NCBI RefSeq assembly: GCF_013085255.1 | Contig: NZ_JABFCX010000002.1 | Coordinates: forward strand, 603,501 to 667,500 | Reading direction: 5' to 3' | Source of the DNA: Parvularcula mediterranea | Lineage (GTDB): Bacteria > Pseudomonadota > Alphaproteobacteria > Caulobacterales > Parvularculaceae | Length of the DNA: 64,000 nt | Shown here: positions 1 through 8,816 of the stretch, in pieces | Layout: each line of letters opens with the position of its first letter | Position numbering within the stretch: the stretch's first letter is position 1 | Notes under the pieces: model-generated | What the model was told of the DNA's origin: nothing | The model's input: the letters and a program-made list of their open reading frames with translations, nothing else | Databases searched by the model: none | Translations under genes and position numbers: made by a program

Positions 1-1443
1 GAACACCATCGCCATGCGCTGGTTTCCGCGCAGCTTCTCCTCGTTTCGCATCACGAAATCCCAATAGAGATAGTTGAAGGGACAGGCATCCTCGCCCGTC
101 CGCTCACGGACATTATACCGGCAGGATTTGCAGTAGTTCGACATGCGGTTGATGTACGCCCCGCTCGCCGCATAGGGCTTGGAGCCCAGAACCCCGCCAT
201 CAGCCCAGATGGCCATGCCGTGGACGTTCGGCAGCTCCACCCATTCATAGGCGTCGGCATAGACGATGAGGTACCACTCGTTGATCGAATCGGGCGCGAC
301 GCCGAGCAGCAGCGCGAGGTTCCCCGTCACCATCAGTCGCTGGATATGGTGGGCGTAGGCATGGTCGCGAGTGTTCCTCACCGCCTCTGCCACGCAGTGC
401 ATGTCCGTCTCTGCCGTCCAATAGAAATCAGGAAGCGGACGATCTGCATCAAGAGCGTTGCGCTCCTTGTACTCCGGCATCTTCAGCCAGTAGATTCCCC
501 GCACATATTCGCGCCAACCGATGATCTGGCGTATAAAGCCCTCCACCGCGTTGAGCGGCGCGTGGCCTGACTTATAGGCCTCTTCTGCCGCCTCACAGAT
601 TTCGATGGGGGTCAGGAGCCCTGCATTGAGGTAGGCTGAGATCAGCCCGTGGTTGAGGAAGTCCTTGCCCGTCGCCATCGCATCTTGATAATCGCCGAAG
701 TCTGGCAGGCACTTCTCGATAAAGGTCTCAAGCCGCGCCCGCGCATCGTCCCGGGTGATGCCGTAGAAATAGCCGTCGAGCGTTCCGAAATGATCGCCGA
801 ACCGGTCCTCGACCAAGGCCTTCACCTCACGGACGATCTCGTTGTCGACGGCCTCGGGCGCAGGCGGAGGCTCATAGCCCTTGGGCAGCTTCTTGCGGTT
901 CTCCTGATCGAAGTTCCACTGACCGCCTTCGGGATCGTCGCCCTTCATCAGGAGGCCCGTCTTCTTCCGCATCTCGCGGTAGAAATACTCCATACGGAGG
1001 GTCTTCCGGCCGTCAGCCCACGCACGAAATTCGGGCAGCGAGCAGACGAAGCGGTCATCGTCCCGGATCTCCACCGAGCGGTTGAGCCTACGCCCCCACC
1101 CTTCCATGTCCTCGGCCAGCCGGTATTCCCCGCAGGCCGTCACCACCAGTTCTTCGACGTCCTCCTCTGAGAAGGCGCGCTGCACCTCTCCGAAGAGCGA
1201 GCCCGCATTGTCAGGATCGTCGAGCTTTACATAGCGGACGCGCCAGCCATCAGCCTCCATCTCCTTCGCGAAGGCTCGCATGGCAGAGAACAGGAAGACG
1301 ATCTTCTGCTTGTGATGCTTCACATAGGTCGCCTCCTCCGCGACCTCGGCGAAAAGGATGACGTCATCCGCCTTCCTCCCGCCACGCAGGGCGGCAACGG
1401 TGCGGGTCAGCTGGTCGGCGAGCACGAGACGCAAGGCTGGCAA
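1..1443 (-). CDS. FeS-BCP family photolyase / cryptochrome-related protein (C-terminus cut by window edge)
   Basis: Likely DNA repair photolyase of the iron-sulfur bacterial cryptochrome/photolyase class (PhrB-like, often (6-4) photolyases). The 481 codons seen start at a TTG (1441-1443) preceded by an AAGGAGG site seven bases upstream, and open with PALRLVLADQLTR, typical of the family N-terminus. Near the C-terminus the reading contains GWREYVRGIYW and the C-x2-C-x12-C run (YCKSC...DACPFN) that with a further upstream Cys (EICEAAEE) supplies the four [4Fe-4S] ligands; all four are present. The family is about 500 residues long, so only some 25-30 residues are missing beyond base 1. It is divergent from the small membrane protein at 1552. 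FAD and DNA-lesion binding are inferred from the family. The exact lesion specificity cannot be read here. Confidence 0.9.
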   Translation of the reverse strand, partial: MPALRLVLADQLTRTVAALRGGRKADDVILFAEVAEEATYVKHHKQKIVFLFSAMRAFAKEMEADGWRVRYVKLDDPDNAGSLFGEVQRAFSEEDVEELVVTACGEYRLAEDMEGWGRRLNRSVEIRDDDRFVCSLPEFRAWADGRKTLRMEYFYREMRKKTGLLMKGDDPEGGQWNFDQENRKKLPKGYEPPPAPEAVDNEIVREVKALVEDRFGDHFGTLDGYFYGITRDDARARLETFIEKCLPDFGDYQDAMATGKDFLNHGLISAYLNAGLLTPIEICEAAEEAYKSGHAPLNAVEGFIRQIIGWREYVRGIYWLKMPEYKERNALDADRPLPDFYWTAETDMHCVAEAVRNTRDHAYAHHIQRLMVTGNLALLLGVAPDSINEWYLIVYADAYEWVELPNVHGMAIWADGGVLGSKPYAASGAYINRMSNYCKSCRYNVRERTGEDACPFNYLYWDFVMRNEEKLRGNQRMAMVF

Positions 1444-1551
1444 GGGCGATCCTCCTTCGTCAGGACTATCTGGAGCAAAATCCTCAGCTGCCGAGGCGAC
1501 GAAGCGGCGCGGATGGTGTAACTCTCCCCGAGAAGAGTTCCGGAGGGCAGC

Positions 1552-1884
1552 ATGGACAGCCAGCTCATCATCATCCTCGTCGCCGTCGCGATCGTCATCG
1601 CAGGCACCTTCGTCCTGAAACGCATCCTCGGCACGGCGGTGAAGCTCGCCGGCCTTGGCGTTGTCGCGTTCCTTGCCCGCAGGCAGGATATCGGTGCGCA
1701 GGGCTATGACTGGGTGCAGGGCCTCGACGTGACGGTGATCGCCGCCGCCGCCCTCTTCGGTTGGGTCGTCGGGATCATCCTCAACCTCTTCGTCTTCCGC
1801 GAGGACGGCTTCGGCAGGCACTTCTTCGTGCCGCTGATCGCTGTGGCCATGAGCTATGCCGCGGCTTTGCTGATTGAGCTCTAA
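1552..1884 (+). CDS. Small integral membrane protein, unknown function
   Basis: A 110-residue protein I do not recognise. It starts at ATG after a CGGAGGG ribosome site. Three hydrophobic stretches are visible: residues about 4-22 (LIIILVAVAIVIAG), 62-82 (VIAAAALFGWVVGIILNLFVF) and 90-109 at the C-terminus. A short basic and polar loop (ARRQDIGAQGYDW) lies between the first two. The topology suggests a small inner-membrane protein. The gene stands alone between the divergent photolyase and the converging nuoD, whose terminator lies just downstream. No catalytic motif is visible, so no function is assigned. Confidence 0.7.
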   Translation: MDSQLIIILVAVAIVIAGTFVLKRILGTAVKLAGLGVVAFLARRQDIGAQGYDWVQGLDVTVIAAAALFGWVVGIILNLFVFREDGFGRHFFVPLIAVAMSYAAALLIEL

Positions 1885-1928
1885 GCCACCCGTCACCCCG
1901 GACCTGATCCGAGACCCATCAAGCCAAT

Positions 1929-1954
1929 AAAAAAGAGCGCCCCAAAGGGCGCTC
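1929..1954 (-). terminator. Rho-independent terminator of nuoD
   Basis: On the minus strand an 8-bp stem (GAGCGCCC / GGGCGCTC) with a 4-base loop is followed by six T residues, 24 bases beyond the nuoD stop. It ends the nuoD transcript, so no further nuo gene (nuoE onward) follows in the same unit. The facing + strand gene ends at 1884. Confidence 0.85.
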
Positions 1955-1977
1955 CCTATTCCCGATGAGACCGCCGA

Positions 1978-3198
1978 TTAGCGGTCGATCTCGCCAAACA
2001 CGATGTCCAGCGTACCAATGATCGCGGAGACGTCAGCAAGCATGTGGCCGCGGTTCATCCAGTCCATCGCCTGGAGGTGCGCATAGCCCGGCGCGCGGAT
2101 CTTGCAGCGGTAGGGCCGGTTCTCACCGGTTGAGACGAGATAGACACCGAACTCGCCCTTGGGCGCTTCAACGGCGGTGTAGACCTCGCCGGCCGGCACT
2201 TTCGGGCCCTCGGTGTAGAGCTTGAAGTGATGGATGAGCGCTTCCATCGACTCCTTCATTTCGCCGCGGCGCGGCGGGCCAACCTTGCCGTCCGTCGTCA
2301 TGACCGGGCCTGGCTCGAGCATCTCGATGCACTGGCGGATGATCTTCACCGACTGGTGCATCTCCTCGATCCGGCAGACATAGCGGTCGTAGCAATCGCC
2401 GTGCTTGCCGAGGACGATGTCGAAGTCGAGTTCGTCATAAATCTCGTAGGGCTGCGCCTTCCTGAGGTCCCACGGCACGCCCGAGCCGCGGAGCATCACG
2501 CCGGTGAAGCCCCAGTCGAGAGCCTCTTCCTTCGAGACGACGCCGATATCGACGTTGCGCTGCTTGAAGATACGGTTGTCAGTGATCAGGTCCTCGATCT
2601 CGTCAGAGACCTTCTTCCAACCTTCCGTCCACGCATAGATATCGTCGATGAGCTTCTGAGGCAGGTCCTTGTGGACGCCGCCCACGCGGAAATAGTTCGC
2701 GTGCAGACGGGCACCGCAGGCGCGCTCGTAGAAGGTCATCAGCTTCTCGCGCTCCTCAAAGCCCCACAGCGGCGGGGTCAGCGCGCCGACGTCCATGGCC
2801 TGGGTCGTCACGTTGAGGATGTGCGAAAGGATGCGGCCGATCTCGCAGAACATCGTGCGGATGATCTTCGCCCGGCGCGGAACCTCGATGCCGAGAAGCT
2901 TCTCCGCCGCGAGGACGAATGCGTGCTCCTGATTCATCGGCGCGACATAGTCGAGACGGTCGAAGTACGGGATCGCCTGAAGGTAGGTCTTATGCTCGAT
3001 CAGCTTCTCAGTGCCGCGGTGCAGGAGGCCGATATGCGGATCGACGCGCTCCACGACCTCGCCGTCAAGCTCGAGAACGAGGCGCAAAACCCCGTGCGCC
3101 GCAGGGTGCTGCGGGCCAAAATTGATCGTAAACGGCCGGTCTGCGTTAGCGTCCGAGGGGCTGTCTTCAACGGTGATGGTGCGGGATCCGTCGGCCAT
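1978..3198 (-). CDS. nuoD: NADH-quinone oxidoreductase subunit D (49 kDa-type)
   Basis: Peripheral-arm subunit of respiratory complex I that helps form the quinone site next to cluster N2. The 406-residue product contains the family blocks [33 protein letters not shown] and the C-terminal [33 protein letters not shown] ending. An upstream in-frame start at 3273 would add 25 residues not usual for the family; the ATG at 3198 matches homologue length. It is separated from nuoC by an acyltransferase on the opposite strand (3286-4443), so it probably needs its own promoter in the 87-bp gap 3199-3285. A clear terminator lies just downstream. Assignment is very secure; the start is likely. Confidence 0.97.
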   Translation of the reverse strand: MADGSRTITVEDSPSDANADRPFTINFGPQHPAAHGVLRLVLELDGEVVERVDPHIGLLHRGTEKLIEHKTYLQAIPYFDRLDYVAPMNQEHAFVLAAEKLLGIEVPRRAKIIRTMFCEIGRILSHILNVTTQAMDVGALTPPLWGFEEREKLMTFYERACGARLHANYFRVGGVHKDLPQKLIDDIYAWTEGWKKVSDEIEDLITDNRIFKQRNVDIGVVSKEEALDWGFTGVMLRGSGVPWDLRKAQPYEIYDELDFDIVLGKHGDCYDRYVCRIEEMHQSVKIIRQCIEMLEPGPVMTTDGKVGPPRRGEMKESMEALIHHFKLYTEGPKVPAGEVYTAVEAPKGEFGVYLVSTGENRPYRCKIRAPGYAHLQAMDWMNRGHMLADVSAIIGTLDIVFGEIDR

Positions 3199-3285
3199 AG
3201 GGCTTTCTTTAGTCTTCGCTGCGCTAGCATCTCGTAGAAATGGCGCCGTTATGCAAGACGTGTTTCGCCGCACGGGGGAGAGTTC

Positions 3286-4443
3286 GTGGCCATTGAACGC
3301 GTTGAAAACCAGGACCTAGAAGGCCTGACCATCTTGCGCGGCGTAGCGGCGATGTCCGTCGTCGCGCTGCACTATCAGGGCTATTTCGAGCGCAGCGAGA
3401 TCGGCGAATTGACGTTCAGGATCTTCAGCGGGGGAAACCTCGCCGTCGACCTGTTCTTCGTGCTCAGCGGCTTCATTATGGCTTATGTCTACGGACGCTC
3501 GATTGACGCCGGAACGTTTGAAGCCCGGGGCTTCTACATCAAGCGTTTCGCGAGGCTGTACCCGGTCCACCTGATCACGCTTCTGGCCGCGTTGGCGCTT
3601 TCGGTAGCTTCGGCGCTGGCTGGCATCGGCGGTGAAAAGCTAGGCCAGAATCTCGGAACCCTCCCGGCCACATTTCTGGCAGTCCATGCCTGGGGCTTCA
3701 CCGCAACAGAGCTCAGTCCGAACTACCCGTCATGGTCGATCAGCGCGGAACTCTTTGCCTATCTCCTCTTCCCGATCGTCTTCTACCCGCTTCTGACGCG
3801 GCTCGACCGGCACCTGACACTGGCGCTTGCGGTTTTGTTTTTCGCAGGGCTCTACTTCAGTTTCGGCATCTGGTCAGAGTGGATCCCGGTCCAGAATTAC
3901 AAATTCAGCCGCCTTGCGAATGATTTCGGCATCATCCGGATCATTCCCGCTTTCGCGATGGGTATGGCGTTGTTCCGCATCTATCAGCATCGGAAAGAGG
4001 GAGACGGTTTCGGCTACCTGGCGGCAACCGGGCTCCTGGCCTTCGGTGCCATCGCCTGCGTCGTCTTTGAGATCAGCGACGGCATCATCATCATCATGCT
4101 CGCTCTCATGATCTACACCATGAGCTGCGCTGAACCCGCTGTGCAGGCCATCAGCGGCTTTGCCGGAGGGCGGATCCACCGTGCCCTCGTCTATCTCGGT
4201 ACGGTTTCGTACTCGATCTACATGGTCCACGCCGTGCTGCAGACCGTGCTCTTCAAAGGATGGGAAACGCTCTTCGGTCCGGACCTGCCGATCTGGACCT
4301 TCTGGCTGAGCGTCTGTGCGGCCTTCCCTGCAGGTGCGGCGCTCTACCACCTCGTCGAGAAGCCTGGGCGCAAGGTCGTGCTCAAGCTCCTGATGCCGCG
4401 TTTCGCAAAGCCCAAAGCCTCTACTCCCCAGGCAGCGGAGTAG
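3286..4443 (+). CDS. Acyltransferase 3 family membrane protein (OafA/YrhL-like)
   Basis: A 385-residue polytopic membrane acyltransferase of the family that O-acetylates or acylates surface sugars and lipids. It starts at GTG after a GGGGGAG site. The N-terminus carries the family signature ([20 protein letters not shown], with the R and H of the LRG..A...V...H pattern) and [15 protein letters not shown] follows near residue 60. About ten hydrophobic segments run to the C-terminus. It lies antisense inside the complex I gene run, starting divergently from nuoD and ending 3 bases from the nuoC stop. The substrate is not readable. Its position suggests insertion or rearrangement into an ancestral nuoC-nuoD junction. 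Confidence 0.88.
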   Translation: MAIERVENQDLEGLTILRGVAAMSVVALHYQGYFERSEIGELTFRIFSGGNLAVDLFFVLSGFIMAYVYGRSIDAGTFEARGFYIKRFARLYPVHLITLLAALALSVASALAGIGGEKLGQNLGTLPATFLAVHAWGFTATELSPNYPSWSISAELFAYLLFPIVFYPLLTRLDRHLTLALAVLFFAGLYFSFGIWSEWIPVQNYKFSRLANDFGIIRIIPAFAMGMALFRIYQHRKEGDGFGYLAATGLLAFGAIACVVFEISDGIIIIMLALMIYTMSCAEPAVQAISGFAGGRIHRALVYLGTVSYSIYMVHAVLQTVLFKGWETLFGPDLPIWTFWLSVCAAFPAGAALYHLVEKPGRKVVLKLLMPRFAKPKASTPQAAE

Positions 4444-4446
4444 AGC

Positions 4447-5064
4447 TTAGTCAGCCTTCTCATCGCCCGGCAGGACGTAGTCCGACCCTTCCCACGGCGA
4501 GAGATAGTCGAAGTTGCGGTATTCCTGGGTCAGCTGCACGGGCTCATAAACGACGCGCTGCTGCTCGTCGTCCCAGCGAACCTCCGTGTACCCGGTCAGG
4601 GGGAAGTCCTTGCGCAGAGGATGTCCCTCGAAGCCGTAATCGGTCAGCAGACGGCGCATGTCCGGGTGGCCCTCGAAGACGATGCCGTACATGTCGAAGG
4701 CTTCGCGCTCATACCAGTCAGCGTTCGGGAAGACCGGGGTTGCGGTCGGGACGGTGTCCCCTTCCGCGGTCTGCAGCTTCACGCGGATGCGCGTGTTGTT
4801 CTCCATGGAGAGGAGCATGTAGGCGACATCAAAACGCTTGCGGCGCTCAGGATAGTCAACGCCCGCCAGCTCGATCAGCTGGGTGAAGCGGCACATGGCG
4901 TCCTCTTTGAGGAACTTCAGCGTCGGGACGATCTGGTTGCAGGGCACGTTGATCGTCAGCTCGCCATAAGCGATCTGCGAGCTGATGAGGTTGTCGCCGA
5001 GCTGCGCTTTGACGTGATCTTCCAGCTCTTGAAGGTCGTCGAGAAGAGTGGTGGTTTGGGACAC
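4447..5064 (-). CDS. nuoC: NADH-quinone oxidoreductase subunit C (30 kDa-type)
   Basis: Complex I peripheral-arm subunit, 205 residues, normal for an unfused NuoC. The diagnostic C-terminal block is intact: [20 protein letters not shown] followed by [20 protein letters not shown]. The start is a GTG preceded by a GAGGA site. It lies 18 bases downstream of the small secreted-protein gene, which itself overlaps nuoB, so nuoA-nuoB-small gene-nuoC look like one transcript. In most alphaproteobacteria nuoD follows directly; here an opposite-strand acyltransferase intervenes, and the two stop codons are only 3 bases apart. Confidence 0.96.
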   Translation of the reverse strand: MSQTTTLLDDLQELEDHVKAQLGDNLISSQIAYGELTINVPCNQIVPTLKFLKEDAMCRFTQLIELAGVDYPERRKRFDVAYMLLSMENNTRIRVKLQTAEGDTVPTATPVFPNADWYEREAFDMYGIVFEGHPDMRRLLTDYGFEGHPLRKDFPLTGYTEVRWDDEQQRVVYEPVQLTQEYRNFDYLSPWEGSDYVLPGDEKAD

Positions 5065-5082
5065 TTCGTCAGTCCTCAGCTT

Positions 5083-5508
5083 TCAAAGTTCTGTGAGTTG
5101 GATTGGCTGGCCAACAGCATCAACCCGGACCGACTGTCCGTCGAGGATTGGCGGTTCGAAGGTCCAAGTCGGGGCAGCCTCTTCCAACATTGATTTCGTA
5201 CACAGAGTTAAACCCGCTGAATTTGGCCCGTGCCGTGCTGCCACCACATGCCCCGATGTTGATCCGTCTACTTCAATCGCAAACGACACCAGCGCGTATT
5301 CGGTGCGGTCATCGCCGCGACCACATTGGCGCTGCCAGCTCTTGGTCGAAGCTTCGCTGAAGGCGAGGTTGATGGGTTTCAGAACGCCGCCACGCTCTTT
5401 ATAATCGGCACCGCGTACAGTTTCGGGAACACGAGCACCATCGGTAACCGTTTGCGAACTCGCGCACGCAGCACAGATGATCAGAGCTATGGCAGCCCAG
5501 CACTTCAT
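5083..5508 (-). CDS. Secreted protein with possible TonB C-terminal-like domain, inserted between nuoB and nuoC
   Basis: A 141-residue exported protein. The N-terminus ([18 protein letters not shown]) is a hydrophobic signal segment. A lipoprotein cysteine is possible, but the box is imperfect, with Cys rather than Leu at -3. The rest has the pattern of energy-transducer/TonB C-terminal domains: [15 protein letters not shown], then [17 protein letters not shown]. Two cysteines in the mature part (QCGR and TLCTKS) could pair. Its ATG overlaps the nuoB stop (ATGA), so translation is coupled to a complex I subunit. This gene is not a usual nuo member. Function is unknown; an assembly role would be speculation. 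Confidence 0.7.
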   Translation of the reverse strand: MKCWAAIALIICAACASSQTVTDGARVPETVRGADYKERGGVLKPINLAFSEASTKSWQRQCGRGDDRTEYALVSFAIEVDGSTSGHVVAARHGPNSAGLTLCTKSMLEEAAPTWTFEPPILDGQSVRVDAVGQPIQLTEL

Positions 5509-6179
5509 CGCTCGATCGTCCCCTCACGGCGGATTTTTTTCTGGAGCTGCAGGAGGCCGTAGACCAGCGCTTCGGCGCAGGGCGGGCAGCCCGGGACGTA
5601 GACGTCCACCGGCACGATGCGGTCACAGCCGCGCACGACCGAATAGCTGTAGTGGTAGTAGCCGCCGCCATTGGCGCACGAACCCATCGACAGGACGTAA
5701 CGCGGCTCAGGCATCTGGTCGTAGACCTTCCTGAGGGCCGGAGCCATCTTGTTGGTGAGCGTGCCCGCAACGATCATCAGGTCCGACTGGCGCGGGGAGG
5801 CGCGCGGCGCCATGCCGAACCGCTCCATGTCGTAGCGGGGCATCGAGGCCTGCATCATCTCGACCGCGCAGCATGCGAGACCGAAGGTCATCCACATCAG
5901 CGAGCCCGTCCGGGCCCAGTTGATGACGGCGTCCACCGGGGCGGTCATATAGCCCTTGTCGGCGAGCTCAGCATTTACCTGACGGAAGAACGGGTCCTCT
6001 GCATCGGGGCTGTAGCCCACAACGTCCGAACGCCCCGCCGTGCCATAGGGCAGGTCCTGAGGCGTCAGGCGGGTCGGTTGCGGGAAGACGCTGAGCGGGT
6101 TCTGGCTCGGCGGCGTGATCGTCTCGATCTTCCCTTGCGTGCCAGGGGTCTTGGTCTTCACCTTGGTATCGTCAGCCAT
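5505..6179 (-). CDS. nuoB: NADH-quinone oxidoreductase subunit B (PSST-type)
   Basis: Complex I subunit that holds the terminal [4Fe-4S] cluster N2 and passes electrons to quinone. The 224-residue protein has all four ligands: tandem Cys103-Cys104 ([10 protein letters not shown]), Cys168 ([10 protein letters not shown]) and Cys198 ([10 protein letters not shown]). The N-terminus is about 40-50 residues longer than in compact homologues and is polar and low in complexity. The RBS is GAAAGG. It follows nuoA by 42 bases and overlaps the next gene by 4 bases. Confidence 0.97.
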   Translation of the reverse strand: MADDTKVKTKTPGTQGKIETITPPSQNPLSVFPQPTRLTPQDLPYGTAGRSDVVGYSPDAEDPFFRQVNAELADKGYMTAPVDAVINWARTGSLMWMTFGLACCAVEMMQASMPRYDMERFGMAPRASPRQSDLMIVAGTLTNKMAPALRKVYDQMPEPRYVLSMGSCANGGGYYHYSYSVVRGCDRIVPVDVYVPGCPPCAEALVYGLLQLQKKIRREGTIER

Positions 6180-6221
6180 GGCGGGTGCCTTTCGGTGAGG
6201 GGGACAAAGGGCGCGAGCGGC

Positions 6222-6617
6222 TTAGCGCCACTCGAGCGCGCCTTTCTTCCATTCGTACATGAAGCCGATGAAGAAGACGGCGAGAAACACGAACATCGAC
6301 CAGAACGCGAAGATCTGGAAATCGCGGTCCATGCCGAGCTCGGGATTGAACAGCGTCACTGCCCACGGGAACAGGAACGCCACGTCGAGATCGACGATGA
6401 TGAATAGGATTGCGACGATGTAGAACTGCACGTCGAACTTCATCCGCGCGTCCTCGAACGGCTCGAAGCCGCACTCGTATGTCGAGTTCTTCTGATAGTC
6501 GGGATTGTTCGGTGCAAAGGCGAGCGGGATCGCGAGGAACACGCCGCCAAGGACCAGGGCAAGCCCGAGGAAAATGATGATCGGCAGGTAGTCGAGGAGA
6601 AACGCTGAGTCGGCCAT
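6222..6617 (-). CDS. nuoA: NADH-quinone oxidoreductase subunit A
   Basis: Small membrane subunit of complex I, 131 residues, three transmembrane segments (about 8-30, 72-92, 100-122). The conserved cysteine loop [11 protein letters not shown] and the acidic second helix ([16 protein letters not shown]) are intact. The ATG follows an AGAAGG site. It is the first gene of the minus-strand nuo transcript; the promoter must lie in the 68-bp gap shared with the divergent desaturase at 6686. Confidence 0.97.
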   Translation of the reverse strand: MADSAFLLDYLPIIIFLGLALVLGGVFLAIPLAFAPNNPDYQKNSTYECGFEPFEDARMKFDVQFYIVAILFIIVDLDVAFLFPWAVTLFNPELGMDRDFQIFAFWSMFVFLAVFFIGFMYEWKKGALEWR

Positions 6618-6685
6618 GAGCGCCTTCTAGCGGGCATCCGCGCGGGTGCAAGAAAGATCGGCGTTCCTGTGCTAGTAAGCCGCCT

Positions 6686-7627
6686 ATGAGTTCCTACGCC
6701 TTCAAACCCCGTTCTGTTTTCTCCCAGGAGGAGTGGGCGCGCCTCACCGCGCCTGTGACGTGGCAGGGGCCGCTGATGGTCTTTCACGCCTGGGCCGTGA
6801 TCGGGCTTTGCATGGCAGCTGTGACCCTGACCGGGCACAATCCGGTGGTGTTGGTGGTCGCGGTCATGGTGATCGGGAACAGGCAGCTGGGCCTTGCGAT
6901 CCTGATGCATGAGGCGGCGCACGGGCTTCTCCACCGGAACAAGAAGCTCAATGATGTCATGGGTCAGTGGCTGGCTTCGGCGCCGGTCGGGACGGATCTC
7001 GACTTCTACCGGCCCTACCACCTGACCCATCATCGGTTCGTTCAGACCGAGCAAGACCCCGACCTTCCCCTCGCCGCCCCCTTCCCCACGACCAAAGCGT
7101 CGATGCGGCGGAAGATCTTCCGCGACCTCACGGGCCAGACGTTCCTGAAGCAGCGGGCTTTTGCGATCAGGGCACTCTTCAAGCCGGAGCTGGCGCAGGT
7201 GCCGGGTGCCGAGACCATCGCAGCGCGGTCAGCCGTCGTGCGGTTCTTCGCGGTGAACCTTGCGATGTTCGGGGTTCTGGCACTGAGCGGGCACGCTCTT
7301 GTGTACCTCACCTGCTGGCTCCTGCCGCTGGCGACCTGGAACCCGCTGGCGACAAGGATCAGGAACATCGCCGAGCATGCCTGCGTTGAGAGCGACCACG
7401 CGAACCCTCTGAGCCAGGCGCGGACGACGAAGGCGAACTTCATCGAGCGGGTGCTCTTCGCGCCCTATTGGGTCCACTACCACGCCGAGCACCATGCGAT
7501 GATGTACGTCCCGTGCTACCGCCTGCCCGAAGCGCACCGGCTGCTTCAGGAGAAAGGCCTGCTCGATGGGACGGAAGTGGCGCCGGGGTATGTCAGCGTC
7601 GTTCGGAAGGTGACGCGGGCGGCCTAG
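6686..7627 (+). CDS. Membrane fatty-acid desaturase family protein (di-iron)
   Basis: A 313-residue membrane desaturase/hydroxylase. The three histidine boxes are intact: H75-EAAH-79, H112-LTHH-116 and HYHAEHH near residue 270. These ligate the di-iron centre that uses O2 to desaturate or hydroxylate lipid chains. Hydrophobic helix pairs lie at about 30-68 and 185-215. The substrate could be a fatty acyl lipid or a carotenoid-type molecule; sequence alone does not decide. It is divergent from nuoA. The ribosome site before the ATG is weak, and no better upstream start is seen. Confidence 0.85.
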   Translation: MSSYAFKPRSVFSQEEWARLTAPVTWQGPLMVFHAWAVIGLCMAAVTLTGHNPVVLVVAVMVIGNRQLGLAILMHEAAHGLLHRNKKLNDVMGQWLASAPVGTDLDFYRPYHLTHHRFVQTEQDPDLPLAAPFPTTKASMRRKIFRDLTGQTFLKQRAFAIRALFKPELAQVPGAETIAARSAVVRFFAVNLAMFGVLALSGHALVYLTCWLLPLATWNPLATRIRNIAEHACVESDHANPLSQARTTKANFIERVLFAPYWVHYHAEHHAMMYVPCYRLPEAHRLLQEKGLLDGTEVAPGYVSVVRKVTRAA

Positions 7628-7766
7628 CCCCTCTCCCCAAATCGAAGATTTGGACCTCTCCCGAGGGAGAGGCCCTCAAGACCGGGGGTGTGCCGCGTGA
7701 AGGCGCCCGACCGGGCGTCCGGGCCAGAAGGTCCGCCCCGCCGGAGCGCCTTTGGCGCGTGAGGCA
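7628..7766. repeat. Dispersed intergenic repeat, copy A
   Basis: Two modules fill the gap after the desaturase. Module 1 (7628-7672) holds the hairpin CCAAATC-gaa-GATTTGG (7637-7653) and the palindrome CCTCTCCC-GA-GGGAGAGG (7655-7672). Module 2 (about 7690-7766) is GC-rich, ending CGCCTTTGGCGCGTGAGGC. Module 1 is nearly identical to the reverse complement of 24207-24252, and module 2 resembles the reverse complement of the start of 24740-24900. One base pair of the hairpin stem differs between copies in a compensated way. Confidence 0.75.
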
Positions 7767-7767
7767 C

Positions 7768-7793
7768 AAAAAAGGGCGGCACAAGGCCGCCCT
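7768..7793 (-). terminator. Terminator of the hflK-hflC-microprotein transcript
   Basis: On the minus strand the stem GGGCGGC / GCCGCCC (loop CTTGT) is followed by six T residues. The first stem base abuts the stop codon of the 38-residue reading frame at 7792, which supports that frame being the last gene of the operon. Confidence 0.85.
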
Positions 7794-7908
7794 AATCGTC
7801 TTTTTCGTGGTTCCGGAATGCGTAGCGAAGAAACCCGATGGTCATCGCCAGCATGATGAGAATGAGCAGTACGCTAAACCCTTCGAGGATCGGCAACCGC
7901 TCACTCAC
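7792..7908 (-). CDS. 38-residue single-span membrane microprotein after hflC
   Basis: A short frame, below usual gene-calling limits. It starts at GTG two bases after the hflC stop (an alternative TTG lies four codons in) and its stop touches a strong terminator. The product begins SERLPILEGF, has one hydrophobic helix (SVLLILIMLAMTIGFLRYAF) and ends in a charged tail, RNHEKDD. A GGAG sits in the overlap with hflC. In gammaproteobacteria a small membrane gene (yjeT, DUF2065) also follows hflC, but this protein is shorter and not visibly the same family. A role with the HflKC complex is inferred only from position. Confidence 0.55.
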   Translation of the reverse strand: MSERLPILEGFSVLLILIMLAMTIGFLRYAFRNHEKDD

Positions 7909-7910
7909 TC

Positions 7911-8816
7911 CTAGTTCCCGCCCTGCGCGTTGAAGTAGCGGAAGAACTCCGAGTCCGGGGACAGGATGATGGTCGTGTCGCCCTGGCCGTTCTGCAGCGC
8001 TTCCTCATAGGCGAGGAGGGAGCGGTAGAAGGCGAAGAACTCCGGGTCCCGCGTATAGGCTTCGTTGAAGATGGCGTTGCGCTCACCGTCAGCGGTACCC
8101 CGGACGCGCTGGCTTTGCTCACGGGCTTCGGCGAGGATCTGGACGACCTGCTTGTTCGCGGTTGCCTCGATTTCGAGGGCCCGGCGCTCACCGTCTGCAC
8201 GGATACGCTCAGCCTGCTGATTGTAATCCGAGCTCATGCGGGCATAGACGTTCGCCGCGTTGGCTTCGGGGAAGTCGGCCTGGCGGATGCGGACGTCGAT
8301 GATCTGCACGCCAAGCTTCGCGGCCTCTTCCGAGACAGCGCCCTGGATGGCGGCCATCAGCTCGTTCCGGCGACCGGTGATGATGTCCCGGATCTGCACT
8401 TCACCCAAGACCTGACGGATCGCTTCGTTGAGGAACGCGCCGATGCGGTCGTTGAACCTGTTGCGCATGCTGTCAGGGTCGGTGGATGTGCCGGACAGGC
8501 GCTGGAAGTAGAGAAGCGGATCGGCGATCCGGTAGCGGACGAAGGCATCGACCAGTAACCGCTCCTCGTTGGCCACGATCACCTCGACGGGCTGTGCGTC
8601 GAAGTTGAGGTTCTTCGCGTCGAAATAGACGACGTTCTGGAGGATCGGCGTCTTGGTGTGAAGACCGGCATCCGATGCGGGAATGGTGGCAACGGGATCA
8701 CCGAATTGAAGGACGAGCGCCTGCTGGTCCTCACGCACCGTGTAAAGAGCGCTCGAGGCGATGAAGGCGCCGACGATGACGAAAGCGATTAGAGCATAAA
8801 GGGCGTTTTTCATCAT
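7911..8816 (-). CDS. hflC: HflC, SPFH/prohibitin-domain membrane protein
   Basis: Partner of HflK in the large inner-membrane cage that encloses and modulates the FtsH protease. The 301-residue protein has one N-terminal transmembrane helix (about 5-27, ALYALIAFVIVGAFIASSALY) followed by the SPFH domain and a coiled-coil region (ADGERRALEIEATANKQVV...). The ATG overlaps the hflK stop (ATGA), showing tight coupling. The family-typical start TVREDQQALVLQFG is seen at residues 27-40. A 38-residue membrane protein and then a terminator follow. Confidence 0.95.
   Translation of the reverse strand: MMKNALYALIAFVIVGAFIASSALYTVREDQQALVLQFGDPVATIPASDAGLHTKTPILQNVVYFDAKNLNFDAQPVEVIVANEERLLVDAFVRYRIADPLLYFQRLSGTSTDPDSMRNRFNDRIGAFLNEAIRQVLGEVQIRDIITGRRNELMAAIQGAVSEEAAKLGVQIIDVRIRQADFPEANAANVYARMSSDYNQQAERIRADGERRALEIEATANKQVVQILAEAREQSQRVRGTADGERNAIFNEAYTRDPEFFAFYRSLLAYEEALQNGQGDTTIILSPDSEFFRYFNAQGGN

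Noticed and set aside
2227..3237. A 336-codon frame antisense to nuoD.
   Set aside because: nuoD is a certain gene; the antisense frame shows no domain and results from high GC bias at third codon positions.
5083..5508. Calling the nuoB-nuoC insert gene a definite lipoprotein.
   Set aside because: The candidate cysteine has Cys at -3 and the box does not fit; a plain signal peptide is as likely.
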